Numbered from the stretch's first letter, positions 49,923 to 59,380 are shown. The stretch: 64,000 bases of DNA from Paenibacillus lupini (GCF_011761355.1 NZ_JAASRW010000002.1:372001-436000), one strand, 5' to 3'. A program made the numbers and translations. Notes: a model not told the origin generated them from the letters alone.

Positions 49923-50009
49923 TGGTGCGGTCGAGAGGACTCGAACCTCCACGGCTGTTACACCACTAGAACCTGAATCTAGCGCGTCTGCCAATTCCGC
50001 CACGACCGC
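49923..50009 (-). tRNA. tRNA-Leu (anticodon CAG), copy 2
   Basis: This 87-base sequence is identical to the tRNA at 45787-45873, including the encoded CCA end. It has its own terminator. Flanking bases are unrelated, so only the tRNA itself is duplicated. Confidence 0.96.
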
Positions 50010-50153
50010 ATACATGAATATGTCCCTTATGGTAGCATGTTCCCAAATCATTCGTCAACCTATCCAATAAAGTTGCAATATTCAGCATATTTTTCCTCAA
50101 TTGGACAAACAATGAAGGGGGTAACTGACAGGAGATGCTAAGGGGTGTATATC

Positions 50154-50963
50154 ATGAACAAAAAGATATTAAATATATGGATGTTTGGATTACTGCTCAT
50201 GCTGCCAATCAGCAGCGGACAAGCGATGGCTGCTGAAGAACCGGATAAGACGGTGAGACAATTTGCGATCGTGATTGATGATTTCGGCAACGGAATGAAC
50301 GGGACTGCTGAGATGTTGAAGCTGCCCGTCAAGTTTACGGTAGCGGTTATGCCCTTTATGCCAACGACGAAGCAAGATGCGGAAGAAGCACATCGGCTTG
50401 GCCATGATGTTATCGTCCATATGCCCATGGAACCCAATAAAGGCCTTAAGAGTTGGCTTGGCCCGGGAGCGATTACGGCTGATCTCAGTGATGCCGAGAT
50501 TCGAAAGCGGGTAGAGGAAGCAATTGATAATGTGCCTTATGCCGTTGGAATGAATAATCATATGGGCTCCAAAATTACGGCTGATGAGCGGATTATGCGG
50601 ATCGTATTGACCGTCTGCAAGGAGAGGGGGCTGTTCTTCCTGGACAGCCGTACGACCTTTAAGACCGTTGTTCCTAAGGTGACACAGGAGATTGGTGTAC
50701 CCGCTTTGGGTAACGACGTATTCCTCGATGATGTATATACGGAGCAGCATGTCGCGAAACAAATGACAATTGCCAGAAAACATCTGGAATCCCATGAAAC
50801 TTGTATCGTAATTGGTCATGTTGGTCCGTCCGGCTTAAAAACGGCGGCCGTCCTGAAGGCATCGATTCCAACGATGCAATCAGACGGCCAGGTACAATTC
50901 GTTAAACTGACTAGTCTGCTGCCTTCTTTATCGGGTGATCCATTTATACTGCCGAATCCCTGA
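50154..50963 (+). CDS. Divergent polysaccharide deacetylase family protein
   Basis: This 269-residue protein has a cleavable signal peptide (about residues 1-26, ending GQAMA) and the YibQ-type deacetylase fold. FAIVIDDFGNGMNGT, VIVHMPMEPN, MNNHMGSKIT and FFLDSRTTFKT carry the expected metal-binding His/Asp. It acts outside the membrane, probably on cell-wall glycan. AAGGGG ten bases upstream supports ATG 50154 over GTG 50145. Its 3' end overlaps the converging cwlD-like gene by 36 bases, so the two may share a cortex or wall role. Confidence 0.85.
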   Translation: MNKKILNIWMFGLLLMLPISSGQAMAAEEPDKTVRQFAIVIDDFGNGMNGTAEMLKLPVKFTVAVMPFMPTTKQDAEEAHRLGHDVIVHMPMEPNKGLKSWLGPGAITADLSDAEIRKRVEEAIDNVPYAVGMNNHMGSKITADERIMRIVLTVCKERGLFFLDSRTTFKTVVPKVTQEIGVPALGNDVFLDDVYTEQHVAKQMTIARKHLESHETCIVIGHVGPSGLKTAAVLKASIPTMQSDGQVQFVKLTSLLPSLSGDPFILPNP

Positions 50964-51635
50964 AGCAATTGCGGTTGCAATCTTAAGCTGTTGACGGGGA
51001 TCAGTGAGCATCGTTCGATCTGCAGAGTTGCTGATAAAACCCATCTCAACAATAACTGCAGGCTGATCGACACGACGAAGCAGATAGAATGGCTTGCCTT
51101 CCCTAGGATAAAAAGCGGTCTGCTGCTGCCGATTCAGTGTATCTTGGATGCAAAAAGCGAGTAATGCACTTTCGCCGGAGGATTGATGAAGAACAATTGG
51201 ACCATGTTTGGAATTGTCCCTCGTCCAGTTCACATGCAAACTGACGAGCATTGTCGTCTCAATCTCCTCCGTTAATTGGCGCCTCTGGGATAAATCACGT
51301 TTATGACGGGATCTGCTTAAATGCCATCTGTTATCTTCGCTTAAGGCATAATCTCCCGTACGATTCAGAACGGCAGGGATACCTTGGCTGTTAAGCAGCA
51401 GGTACAGCTTCTGGGCAATGGCGAGATTAATGTCCTTCTCCAAGGTGGAACCGGCCGTTGCTCCGCCGTCTATACCTCCGTGTCCAGCATCAATTAAGAC
51501 AACCGCTGAAGGCATTGTCCAGCCATCTTCGGGAGCCTGTGTGAGCTGCTGCTCGTCCTCGGGTACTGCAGCTGATAATGGTTGTGAACAGCAAATTAAT
51601 CCGATCAGCAGGACTCGCATTATTTTGAACAACAA
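50928..51635 (-). CDS. cwlD: CwlD-like N-acetylmuramoyl-L-alanine amidase
   Basis: This 235-residue amidase_3 enzyme has VVLIDAGHGGIDGGA (zinc His), a second His in VSLHVNW and the catalytic Glu in VIVEMGFISN. Its length matches Bacillus CwlD (237), which trims peptides in spore cortex to allow muramic-delta-lactam formation. An N-terminal membrane signal (MRVLLIGLICC) is present. AAGGAGG seven bases before the TTG at 51635 decides the start; the frame is open to 51713. No partner deacetylase PdaA is nearby except the divergent type described above. Confidence 0.85.
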   Translation of the reverse strand: MLFKIMRVLLIGLICCSQPLSAAVPEDEQQLTQAPEDGWTMPSAVVLIDAGHGGIDGGATAGSTLEKDINLAIAQKLYLLLNSQGIPAVLNRTGDYALSEDNRWHLSRSRHKRDLSQRRQLTEEIETTMLVSLHVNWTRDNSKHGPIVLHQSSGESALLAFCIQDTLNRQQQTAFYPREGKPFYLLRRVDQPAVIVEMGFISNSADRTMLTDPRQQLKIATAIASGIRQYKWITR

Positions 51636-51780
51636 CTTGATTCCTCCTTCATCATGCCTGGAAGCCGATATCATGCAGCTACCGATAGAGTGGCTTAATG
51701 AAGGAAAACTCATGCATGTTTATGATTTGACGAATTCGGGCAAACTTTATGTAACAAATAATTCACCTGAGGTGATCTGT

Positions 51781-51969
51781 ATGGCAAATGGACATGATCT
51801 GATTAAATATATGACCGTGGAAATTGTGAACTATATCGATACGCCTAAAGATGAACGTAAGCAAGCCAAAGCGTCAGCCAAGGCAACAAGGGAACATTGG
51901 CTGACGCGCTGGTTCGGCTGGGGGCCGACTAGTGTATTGTTATGGTGGAGAGGTCGTTCGGAACGTTAA
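51781..51969 (+). CDS. yqzE: YqzE family protein
   Basis: This 62-residue protein matches Bacillus YqzE: HDLIKYMTVEIVNYIDTPKDERKQ at the start and WLTRWFGWGPTSVLLWWR at the end, a short amphipathic or membrane-associated segment. In Bacillus yqzE follows the comG operon close to yqhG and yqhH, which are also found nearby here; comG itself is not in this window. GAGGTGAT precedes the ATG at 51781. The function is unknown. Confidence 0.82.
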   Translation: MANGHDLIKYMTVEIVNYIDTPKDERKQAKASAKATREHWLTRWFGWGPTSVLLWWRGRSER

Positions 51970-51972
51970 ACG

Positions 51973-52869
51973 TTAATGGTAAAATGATCCGAGCTCGGCA
52001 AGAAGCTTAAGGGGGATATACCTTTTGCTGATGCCGAGCTCGTCTGTTTCCAGCGCGGCGTAGACAGTACCGTTATCATCCCAGCTGTGATAGCCGGTAA
52101 CGGACCAAACATACAGCATTTCCTTATTGTACCTCTCAGCAACATAACGGAGCGGCTCCTTGGAGCTTAAAGCCTTCAGGACAATACTTATGTTATCCGC
52201 CGATGCCACGAGTGGTTTCTCTGTCAGCCATGGCATTCTGCTATAAGGATCAAAGGAACGGCTTCGAACAGCTCTGCCAATGGAATTTCCTTTTTCGTCT
52301 TCCAAAGCATACTTGGCGGCAAGTTCTTCTTCTGCATTTGCTGTTTTATTCCACGTTGCTTGCTGAAGCGGCAGCCATTCTCCGCTTGCACCATCCAGAT
52401 AAGTATCCTCCGCAGCGCCTTTTATATGCCACACAGCAAATAACGGATGGATATACAAAGCTTCATTTGCCTCTGATAAAGAGGAGATAAGTTCAAGCTG
52501 CACCAGCGATTGCTGCAGCGTGTTCTGGTCAAACAGATAATCCCCCGTTCCATACTCTCCAAGGGCAAAACCGCCATCTTTTTTCGCTTGAATAACGAGA
52601 TAACCAAGAGATTTCTCCTTTGATTTCACAATCGCAATCCAGCTATGCGTTCCGGGACCAAGTGGCTGCACGATAAATTCGGCCTTGTCCCAATCATTGA
52701 AGTCAGGCTGCTTCGCTAGCTCGTCCATCCAGCCGCGAACAGTGGTTTGGAGCTGTTCTTCCTGAGAGATAGGAGGCGGTAGATCTTCCGCTTGTATAGC
52801 TGCAACAGAGAAAAGGAACGTAGACATGATTAAAGCGGCCATAGTTGTATTTCGAATCCACTTACGCAT
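51973..52869 (-). CDS. Secreted protein of unknown function
   Basis: This 298-residue protein has a signal peptide (MRKWIRNTTMAALIMSTFLFSVAAIQAE) and a mature part with mixed alpha/beta character and many aromatic residues. GGGTG before the ATG at 52869 sets the start; the frame is open to 52938. The stop lies three bases from the converging yqzE stop. It could correspond to the Bacillus yqzG position, but similarity is not clear. No catalytic motif is seen. Confidence 0.65.
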   Translation of the reverse strand: MRKWIRNTTMAALIMSTFLFSVAAIQAEDLPPPISQEEQLQTTVRGWMDELAKQPDFNDWDKAEFIVQPLGPGTHSWIAIVKSKEKSLGYLVIQAKKDGGFALGEYGTGDYLFDQNTLQQSLVQLELISSLSEANEALYIHPLFAVWHIKGAAEDTYLDGASGEWLPLQQATWNKTANAEEELAAKYALEDEKGNSIGRAVRSRSFDPYSRMPWLTEKPLVASADNISIVLKALSSKEPLRYVAERYNKEMLYVWSVTGYHSWDDNGTVYAALETDELGISKRYIPLKLLAELGSFYH

Positions 52870-53029
52870 AAGGCACACCCTTTCCTTGAATCTACATAAA
52901 TTACGTTCTGAATGACATGATCCAATTATATTGGACAAGCCCGCAGAAGGCTGTTGGAACCTGTCGCGGGCATCATCTTATATTACGTTCTAATTTTGGC
53001 GTAAACCTGCGAATGCCGTCTGAATGACT

Positions 53030-53965
53030 CTATTCAATACCTTCCAGGTGGAAAATACCGCAGTTAATGGCGGAAGCCGTCACCCGCGGTTCATATTGCC
53101 ATTTGATCTCCGTCTGGCGTTGATTGAATTGTTCTTCTACCTTTGCCTTAGTCTCGTCATCAGCTGCATGCTGAACCAAGGGATCATAATAATGGCGAAT
53201 GCGATCCAGCTCTTCCTCCAGCCTTGCAGCTGCATCAACCGCCCAATTGTAATCATATCCCTTCAGTTTACGTTCGAGGGAAGTCTCGACGATTCCTAAT
53301 GCTTTGGCATATGACAGTCCGTTCCTTGTTAAATGAACATTGGAAGGGAGCCTTGGTGTCAGCTTCAGGTTTTTCAAACGGTCATAGAAATTCTCGACAA
53401 CCATGCCTGTTGCGAGGGAGACACCATAGCTGTGTATCTCCTCGCGCTTCCGGTCACAGGCGAATTCGACACGCATGTTAACGCCTAACCATGCTGTGTA
53501 TGGAGTTGATTGAAAAGGAGTATTGGACCGGCGTTCAGGCTCCTGGAATAGATTGACGTAGCTGCCCGATGATTTGGCTGCTCCAAACAGCTGCTCCAGC
53601 TTGCGAGAGCCAAAGTATAGATCTTCTCTTGGCGTGCGTGCACCGCTGGCCAGATTGTTATTAACGAACCCAAAAGAACGGTTTAACGCAGCATCAACCG
53701 CAGAGCTGGCCTGCGTTGGCGCCGGAGCTGGCGTTGCCAGAATTTCTTCATATTTCTCCTTATCGGTTACGAACAAATAGGTCATCGTCTCCGGCTCGGT
53801 GTCCGTCCGATCAACAAAGCTCCAATAGAAAGGACGGTTCGTCAGCTCGCGATCAGCAGCAGGGGAGAGCTTAACGGTGAAATGAGCTGGTGACTTCTCA
53901 ATAATGGAGCATTGCGTTGCCTCTAGGAAACGCTGTACGTATTTATGGACCTGCTTTGAATTCAC
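53030..53965 (-). CDS. yqhG: YqhG family protein
   Basis: This 311-residue soluble protein matches the YqhG family by the N-terminal block VQRFLEATQCSIIEKSPAHFTVKLSPAADRELTNRPFYW and by its position right after a YqhH-type helicase gene. An inserted Ala/Pro-rich segment (about residues 95-110) is seen. The start is GTG overlapping the helicase stop as GTGA. The function is unknown but coupling to the helicase suggests they work together. Confidence 0.85.
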   Translation of the reverse strand: MNSKQVHKYVQRFLEATQCSIIEKSPAHFTVKLSPAADRELTNRPFYWSFVDRTDTEPETMTYLFVTDKEKYEEILATPAPAPTQASSAVDAALNRSFGFVNNNLASGARTPREDLYFGSRKLEQLFGAAKSSGSYVNLFQEPERRSNTPFQSTPYTAWLGVNMRVEFACDRKREEIHSYGVSLATGMVVENFYDRLKNLKLTPRLPSNVHLTRNGLSYAKALGIVETSLERKLKGYDYNWAVDAAARLEEELDRIRHYYDPLVQHAADDETKAKVEEQFNQRQTEIKWQYEPRVTASAINCGIFHLEGIE

Positions 53966-55788
53966 GGTCTCACCTCAACTTTCTGGCCAAGTGCGGTCAT
54001 CTGGGCTAGAATCGTTGGTCCCTGTGGCTTCTCAGGCGTGTCGGCTTCTTCGCGAAGTTTGGAAATGGTTGAACCAAGATGGTTAAGTTTCTGCTCCAGG
54101 TGGGCAGTATCGCCTCCGGACTCAAGGAGTAATTTCGCCAGCTGCTGCTCAATGGAACCTGCATCGGTCTCGATTCGCTCGAGAATATGATCCAATTCTC
54201 CAATAACAAGCTCGAACAGATTGATTTTCTCATGCAGCAGGTTCACGATATGTTCTTCGATTGTCCCAAGGGTACACAGATTGTATATCTTCACATCTTC
54301 CGTTTGTCCAAGCCGGTGCACCCGGCCGATCCGTTGTTCAACCCGCATTGGGTTCCATGGCAGATCAAAGTTGATCATATGGTGACAGAATTGAAGATTG
54401 ATTCCTTCACCGCCAGCTTCGGTTGCAATTAAGATTTGGGCACGTCCGCGGAACAAATCCATCATCCAATCCTTCTTGCCTCGGTTCATACCGCCCCGGT
54501 ATGGTACAGCCAATATATTGTGGGAGCGGAAAAACTGCAGCAAATATTCCTGTGACGCCCGATACTCGGTAAAGATAATCACTTTATCATTAATTTGCTG
54601 GACTAGCTCCATCACTTTTTCGGCTTTTGTATTGGCCTTGATCTGTTTGATGAACTCGATCAGCCCCCATATTTTCGGGCGGATGGGAGAATCCTCTGAA
54701 GTCTTTTTAAACAAATTAACAAGCGTAATAAACACCGCATCCCGGCTGCTGCACACTTCACGCTGCAGCGTGACGAGCGGAAGCATACTCATCATATCGA
54801 CGCCATCTTCCTTATAGCGGTCTCTGACGAAGGCTGTGACAGCGTCATATAGAGCTTTTTCATCCGTGGACAGCTCAAGAGGGATATTTTTTACGATACG
54901 TTTCGTAAACGAAATACCGCCGTCCCCCCGCCGGTTGCGGATCATAACGGAGGACAAGGCGTCCTGAAGCTGATCCTCGTTCTTCGGAAGCCGCTTGTCG
55001 ACAACGAAATTCGCGGCGAATTCACTTTGGCCGCCAAGCTGACCGGGCTTCAGCAGCGTAATCAAGTTGTAGAGCTCATCCAGATCGTTCTGAATTGGTG
55101 TTGCGGTTAGAAGGAGGCAATATTTTTTACGAAGCTCCAGTGCAAATTGATAGTTTGTTGTCTTCTTGTTTTTCAGCTTATGTGCTTCGTCAATGATGAT
55201 CAGGTCATAATCCTGGCCGAGAATTATATCGCGATGTGGATCACGCTTGGCCGTATCAATGGAAGCGACTACGACATCATATTGCCACGTATGCTCTTTC
55301 TTCTGGGCAACGGCGGAGATGCCAAATTTCGAATTTAGTTCTCTTACCCACTGGAGGACAAGAGAAGCGGGAACAAGAATAAGCGCTCGCCGGACGAGAC
55401 CGCGTACCATGTATTCTTTTATAACGAGGCCAGCTTCTATGGTTTTGCCTAGGCCAACTTCATCGGCAAGAATCGCCCGCCCGCCCATTTCATGTACGAC
55501 CTTCCGTGCCGTATCGATCTGATGCGGCATTGGTTCGAAGGAAGGCAATGAACGCAGACATTGCAGCTGCTCGAAGCTTTCGACTCGCTTCGCCTGCTCG
55601 GCTTCCATCGATAATTGGTAGAGCGTCCAATCGTCCCAAGGTCCATTTTTGGCAACACGGTTTTGCAGCTCGTCGAACCAGGTACGGTCGCATTGCAGAT
55701 CAACAAGCGGATGCAGTTTGCGCCTTACTATGGTGTCCTCGGAAGAAGCGGGATTCGCATTTGCCTGATTGTTATTAGTAGAGGTCAC
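53962..55788 (-). CDS. yqhH: YqhH, SNF2/RapA-like DEAD-type helicase
   Basis: This 608-residue SNF2-family ATPase has motif I LADEVGLGKTIEAG, motif II IIIDEAHKLKN, motif III LLLTATPIQND and the C-terminal helicase motifs IIFTEYRAS, LIATEAGGEGINLQF and QRIGRVHRLGQ. RapA-like enzymes recycle RNA polymerase or remodel nucleic-acid complexes; YqhH's target is unknown. AAAGGAG eight bases before the GTG at 55788 sets the start; the frame is open to 55851. It overlaps yqhG by four bases. Confidence 0.9.
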   Translation of the reverse strand: MTSTNNNQANANPASSEDTIVRRKLHPLVDLQCDRTWFDELQNRVAKNGPWDDWTLYQLSMEAEQAKRVESFEQLQCLRSLPSFEPMPHQIDTARKVVHEMGGRAILADEVGLGKTIEAGLVIKEYMVRGLVRRALILVPASLVLQWVRELNSKFGISAVAQKKEHTWQYDVVVASIDTAKRDPHRDIILGQDYDLIIIDEAHKLKNKKTTNYQFALELRKKYCLLLTATPIQNDLDELYNLITLLKPGQLGGQSEFAANFVVDKRLPKNEDQLQDALSSVMIRNRRGDGGISFTKRIVKNIPLELSTDEKALYDAVTAFVRDRYKEDGVDMMSMLPLVTLQREVCSSRDAVFITLVNLFKKTSEDSPIRPKIWGLIEFIKQIKANTKAEKVMELVQQINDKVIIFTEYRASQEYLLQFFRSHNILAVPYRGGMNRGKKDWMMDLFRGRAQILIATEAGGEGINLQFCHHMINFDLPWNPMRVEQRIGRVHRLGQTEDVKIYNLCTLGTIEEHIVNLLHEKINLFELVIGELDHILERIETDAGSIEQQLAKLLLESGGDTAHLEQKLNHLGSTISKLREEADTPEKPQGPTILAQMTALGQKVEVRP

Positions 55789-56157
55789 GATGGCAGCTCC
55801 TTTCGATTTCCAGCAATTAGAGAGAATTGTCACTAGTATGGCCTTTTTCAATCATTCTTAACAAGCAAGTGTCGAACTTTGGAGGAAGCCGCATGCACTT
55901 CATGGTGAAATATAAATATTTGATGAAAATGAAGACGTTTCTCTATGCTAAAAAACGAGCTAAATTAGGGAGAAGACAAGCAATAGAAAGAGAATAGGCG
56001 ATGTAAGCGCAGAATAGCGGTGAAATAGGTGAAAATTGGGGTGTATACCGATATGTAGTATAGTATAATGATCAGTACACACAATATATGGTGCCCGGTT
56101 CATACAATAAAAAGGTGTGCAAAGCAGTATAAGGGGACATGGGAGGAAGGACCAATC
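55789..56157. other. Divergent promoter region between yqhH and nrdJ
   Basis: No gene is seen. Near nrdJ there is a TATAAT (56064-56069) without a well-spaced -35, followed at once by the NrdR-box-like sequence. The part near yqhH shows no clear promoter by eye. Confidence 0.45.
56079..56094 (+). promoter_or_regulatory. Candidate NrdR box upstream of nrdJ
   Basis: ACACAATATATGGTGC matches the published NrdR box ACACWATATMTWGTGT at 14 of 16 positions. It lies 10 bases after a TATAAT -10 element and about 64 bases before the nrdJ start. A weaker match (about 10 of 16) lies 33 bases upstream at 56046. Confidence 0.6.
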
Positions 56158-58749
56158 GTGGTAATGACGCGGAAATTGGAAGGCCTTAGCGAGAAGATAT
56201 TTTTGGATCGCTATGCTTGGAAAAATGCCGATACAAGTAAAACAGCAGTAGGGGATGTAGTTCTGGTCCTGACGAAGGACGATCCGAAATTTCCGGCCAA
56301 AGAGGTTGGAGAAGTGATTGAACGAAATGGATCTGAAGTAACGGTAAAGCTTAGAAGCGGAGATACGATGACAACCAGCGTGGAGAAACTCACGCTTACA
56401 ATAGAAAAGACACCTGAGGAAATGTGGGACCGTCTCGCAGGTGCGATGTCTGGTGCAGAATCAGGGAAAGAGAAGCAGCAGCTCTGGAAAGAACGCTTCC
56501 GTCATATTCTAGATGATTGGAAGCTGGTGCCTGGCGGTCGTATTGCGGCAGGGGCAGGTGCAAGTGAAGAATTGACACTGTTTAACTGCTACGTTATTCC
56601 ATCGCCAAAGGACAGCCGCGGCGGGATTATGACGACGCTCTCTGAAATGACGGAAATTATGGCTCGTGGAGGCGGGGTTGGCATTAACTTATCTTCGCTT
56701 CGTCCTCGCCGCGCAATCGTAGCAGGTGTTAACGGTTCGTCGAGTGGCGCTGTTTCCTGGGGTGGTTTGTTCAGTTATACAACTGGATTGATCGAGCAGG
56801 GCGGCAGCCGCAGAGGCGCGTTGATGCTGATGATTAACGACTGGCATCCGGATGTACTTGATTTCATTACAGTGAAACAAACGATGGGTCAAGTGACCAA
56901 TGCCAACCTGTCGGTCTGTGTCAGCAATGGCTTCATGAAGGCTGTGAAGGAAGATCTGGAGTGGGAGCTTGTGTTCCCAGATACTAAAGATCCTGAATAT
57001 GATGAGCTTTGGACAGGTGACCTCGACGCATGGAAGAAGCTTGGTAAGCGAGTTGTTCCTTACAAAACAGTTCGTGCACGTGAAGTGTGGCATACGATTA
57101 TCGAGTCGGCATGGAAATCAGCTGAACCTGGCGTTGTCTTCATGGAATACTACAACCAGATGTCGAACAGCTGGTACTTCAACCCGATTATTTGTACAAA
57201 TCCATGTGGCGAGCAAGGTCTTCCAGGCTGGGGTGTCTGCAATCTTTCGGCGATTAACTTGTCCAAGTTCTATGATGAAGGCAAGCATGAGGTGGATTGG
57301 GATGAGCTGGCGAAGGTTACTCAGTGGTCGGTACGTTTCCTGGATAATGTTATTGATACAACACCTTATCACTTTGAAGAGAACGAGAGGAACCAGAAGC
57401 TCGAGCGCCGCGTAGGCCTTGGTTCAATGGGACTTGCTGAGCTGATGATCAAGCTTGGCATCCGTTACGGCAGTCCAGAATCGCTACTGTTCCTCGATAA
57501 AATATATGGATTTATGGCACGCGAAGCGTATCTGGCTTCTGCTGAGATTGCAGCAGAGAAAGGTTCGTTCGAAGCCTTTGATGCTGAGAAATTCCTGCAA
57601 AGCGGCTTTATGAAAAACATGGTGTCGGAGTTCCCTGAAGTGGGAGAAGCGGTTCTGGCAAAAGGAATCCGTAACGTTACCGTCATCACTCAAGCGCCAA
57701 CAGGCAGCACGGGTACGATGGTAGGCACTTCTACAGGCATCGAGCCGTACTTCGCTTTCGAATACTTCCGTCAAAGCCGCCTTGGCTTCGACAAGCAGCT
57801 CGTGCCAATCGCGCAAGCCTGGAAGGATGCGCATCCGGGTGAGGAGCTGCCGGATTACTTCGTAACGGCAATGGATTTGTCCGCGAAGGATCATATCCGA
57901 GCTCAAGCGGCAATTCAGCGCTGGGTAGACAGCTCGATCTCGAAGACGGCGAACTGTCCAAGCGACTTTACGGTCGAAGAAACAAAAGAGCTGTATGAGC
58001 TCGCGTTTGATCTTGGCTGTAAAGGTGTAACGATCTACCGAGATGGCAGCCGTGATGTACAGGTGTTGTCGACGAAGAAGGATGACAAGTCGGATGCGTC
58101 AGGTGAAGCAGCTGCAGCAGTTGAGACGATAGAGGATCAAGATTCACTCGAGTCTCTTAACACGACTTTGAATGCGAAAGTCACGCCTCAAGCGGAGCAG
58201 GACTTTGACAAGCAATACAAACGCCGTCCGCAAATTTTACGCGGCGCAACCTATAAAGTAAATACGCCATTCGGCATGGCTTATATTACGATTAATGATC
58301 TGAACGGTATTCCAGGTGAGATCTTCCTGAACGTAGGCAAAGCGGGATCTGACGTGTTTGCGATGGCCGAAGCGCTTGGCCGTGTCTGCTCCTTGTTCCT
58401 CCGTTATGGTGATCATGGTAACAAAGTGAAGCTCTTGATCAAGCATCTTAAAGGCATTGGCGGCACAGGCGCTATCGGATTTGGAGCGAATCGTGTTGAA
58501 TCGATCGCCGACGCGGTTGCGAAGGCACTTGAGATTCATATCGAAAGCACAAATGAGCAGGCGGCAGCTTATGAGCCAGTGAAAGCTGCACCTGCGTTGG
58601 CAGCTGCTCCAGCTCCTGCTGCAGTTGATTCGCATAATCATGGCGAGGTAACCTCGCGTGATCTTTGCCCGTCTTGTGGTTCAGCTTCCTTGCTGAACGT
58701 AGAGGGATGTAAACAATGCAGCAACTGTGGGTATAGTAAGTGTAACTAG
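56158..58749 (+). CDS. nrdJ: NrdJ, adenosylcobalamin-dependent (class II) ribonucleotide reductase
   Basis: This 863-residue enzyme makes deoxyribonucleotides with a B12 cofactor and no oxygen need. Catalytic landmarks are FNCYVIPSP, GGGVGINLSSLRPR, CTNPCGEQ (thiyl-radical cysteine region), QAPTGSTGTMVGTSTGIEP and SKTANCPSDF. An Ala/Pro-rich linker leads to a C-terminal Cys cluster (CPSCGSASLL and CKQCSNCGYSKCN) that relays electrons and may bind zinc. GGAGGAAGG precedes the GTG at 56158; ATG at 56164 is an alternative. ATG 56068 would lie before the NrdR box and is rejected. Confidence 0.93.
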   Translation: MVMTRKLEGLSEKIFLDRYAWKNADTSKTAVGDVVLVLTKDDPKFPAKEVGEVIERNGSEVTVKLRSGDTMTTSVEKLTLTIEKTPEEMWDRLAGAMSGAESGKEKQQLWKERFRHILDDWKLVPGGRIAAGAGASEELTLFNCYVIPSPKDSRGGIMTTLSEMTEIMARGGGVGINLSSLRPRRAIVAGVNGSSSGAVSWGGLFSYTTGLIEQGGSRRGALMLMINDWHPDVLDFITVKQTMGQVTNANLSVCVSNGFMKAVKEDLEWELVFPDTKDPEYDELWTGDLDAWKKLGKRVVPYKTVRAREVWHTIIESAWKSAEPGVVFMEYYNQMSNSWYFNPIICTNPCGEQGLPGWGVCNLSAINLSKFYDEGKHEVDWDELAKVTQWSVRFLDNVIDTTPYHFEENERNQKLERRVGLGSMGLAELMIKLGIRYGSPESLLFLDKIYGFMAREAYLASAEIAAEKGSFEAFDAEKFLQSGFMKNMVSEFPEVGEAVLAKGIRNVTVITQAPTGSTGTMVGTSTGIEPYFAFEYFRQSRLGFDKQLVPIAQAWKDAHPGEELPDYFVTAMDLSAKDHIRAQAAIQRWVDSSISKTANCPSDFTVEETKELYELAFDLGCKGVTIYRDGSRDVQVLSTKKDDKSDASGEAAAAVETIEDQDSLESLNTTLNAKVTPQAEQDFDKQYKRRPQILRGATYKVNTPFGMAYITINDLNGIPGEIFLNVGKAGSDVFAMAEALGRVCSLFLRYGDHGNKVKLLIKHLKGIGGTGAIGFGANRVESIADAVAKALEIHIESTNEQAAAYEPVKAAPALAAAPAPAAVDSHNHGEVTSRDLCPSCGSASLLNVEGCKQCSNCGYSKCN

Positions 58750-58794
58750 TAATTTGTAAGCTCAAAGGCTTCTGATTCGGTGAAATAATAGTTT

Positions 58795-58823
58795 AAAAAA
58801 GGCCGCAGTCATGCGGCTTTTTT
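58795..58823 (+). terminator. Rho-independent terminator of nrdJ
   Basis: The stem GCCGCA / TGCGGC with loop GTCA is flanked by an A-run before and TTTTTT after. Confidence 0.88.
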
Positions 58824-59380
58824 GCTGCGTATTTGTTCGCGGTTGCAGGATAGAGGCAAACAAAAAGCCTGCGTCAATCAGCCGCAGGCAGGAATAGAGA
58901 ATATAAATAAAGTTTTTATTATCTTATATGTGGGAGTTCCCTCAATTGAGTAGCTGTTCTTGATACGATGTTAAGGTATCTATAGCTTGCCAGCAGACGA
59001 ACGATTTTGTGGCTGGAAGAAGAGTAGTGAAATCGCTAATTAAAAATTCTCTAAAATCGGAGCGGGTCTTTGACCCGCTCTTCTTTCTGTGCGTATACTC
59101 GTCAAAATCGAGAGTTTATAGGGTTTATTATAAACCCGCAATTTACATAGATTAAGCGGTTTTCATATAGCAGGCTTTCTAGTTAGACAAAATGTTTGTC
59201 TTTATTGCGAACACGGAAGTTGCTGAAGATCAATCAAATGTTTTGTTAAGTTAGGCTGTCGTTTGCTGAGGGAGACGACGATGTATCTTATAACGCGACG
59301 CGATAAACAAGTGAATTTAGTTGATTCACGCGTATTTGAGCCTGTTTTAGAGGATGGAGGAAGTGAGTATGCTTGAAAAA
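58824..59380. other. Gene-poor stretch with several hairpins
   Basis: No convincing gene is seen. Hairpins are GCCTGCG/CGCAGGC at 58867-58889 (followed by a T-run on the minus strand), GAGCGGGTC-TTT-GACCCGCTC at 59060-59080 followed by TTCTTTC, GGGTTTA/TAAACCC at 59121-59137, and AGACAAA-ATG-TTTGTCT at 59185-59201. A 31-codon frame at 59281-59376 has a weak GGGAG site and is not supported further. A small RNA on either strand is possible. Confidence 0.45.

Noticed and set aside
51418..51780. Upstream extension of the yqzE frame
   Set aside because: It is antisense to the cwlD-like gene; similarity to YqzE starts only at the ATG at 51781, which has its own ribosome site.
59281..59376. A 31-codon frame with a weak GGGAG site upstream of the ABC operon
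   Set aside because: The product is not recognisable and the region is rich in hairpins; support is too thin to call a gene.
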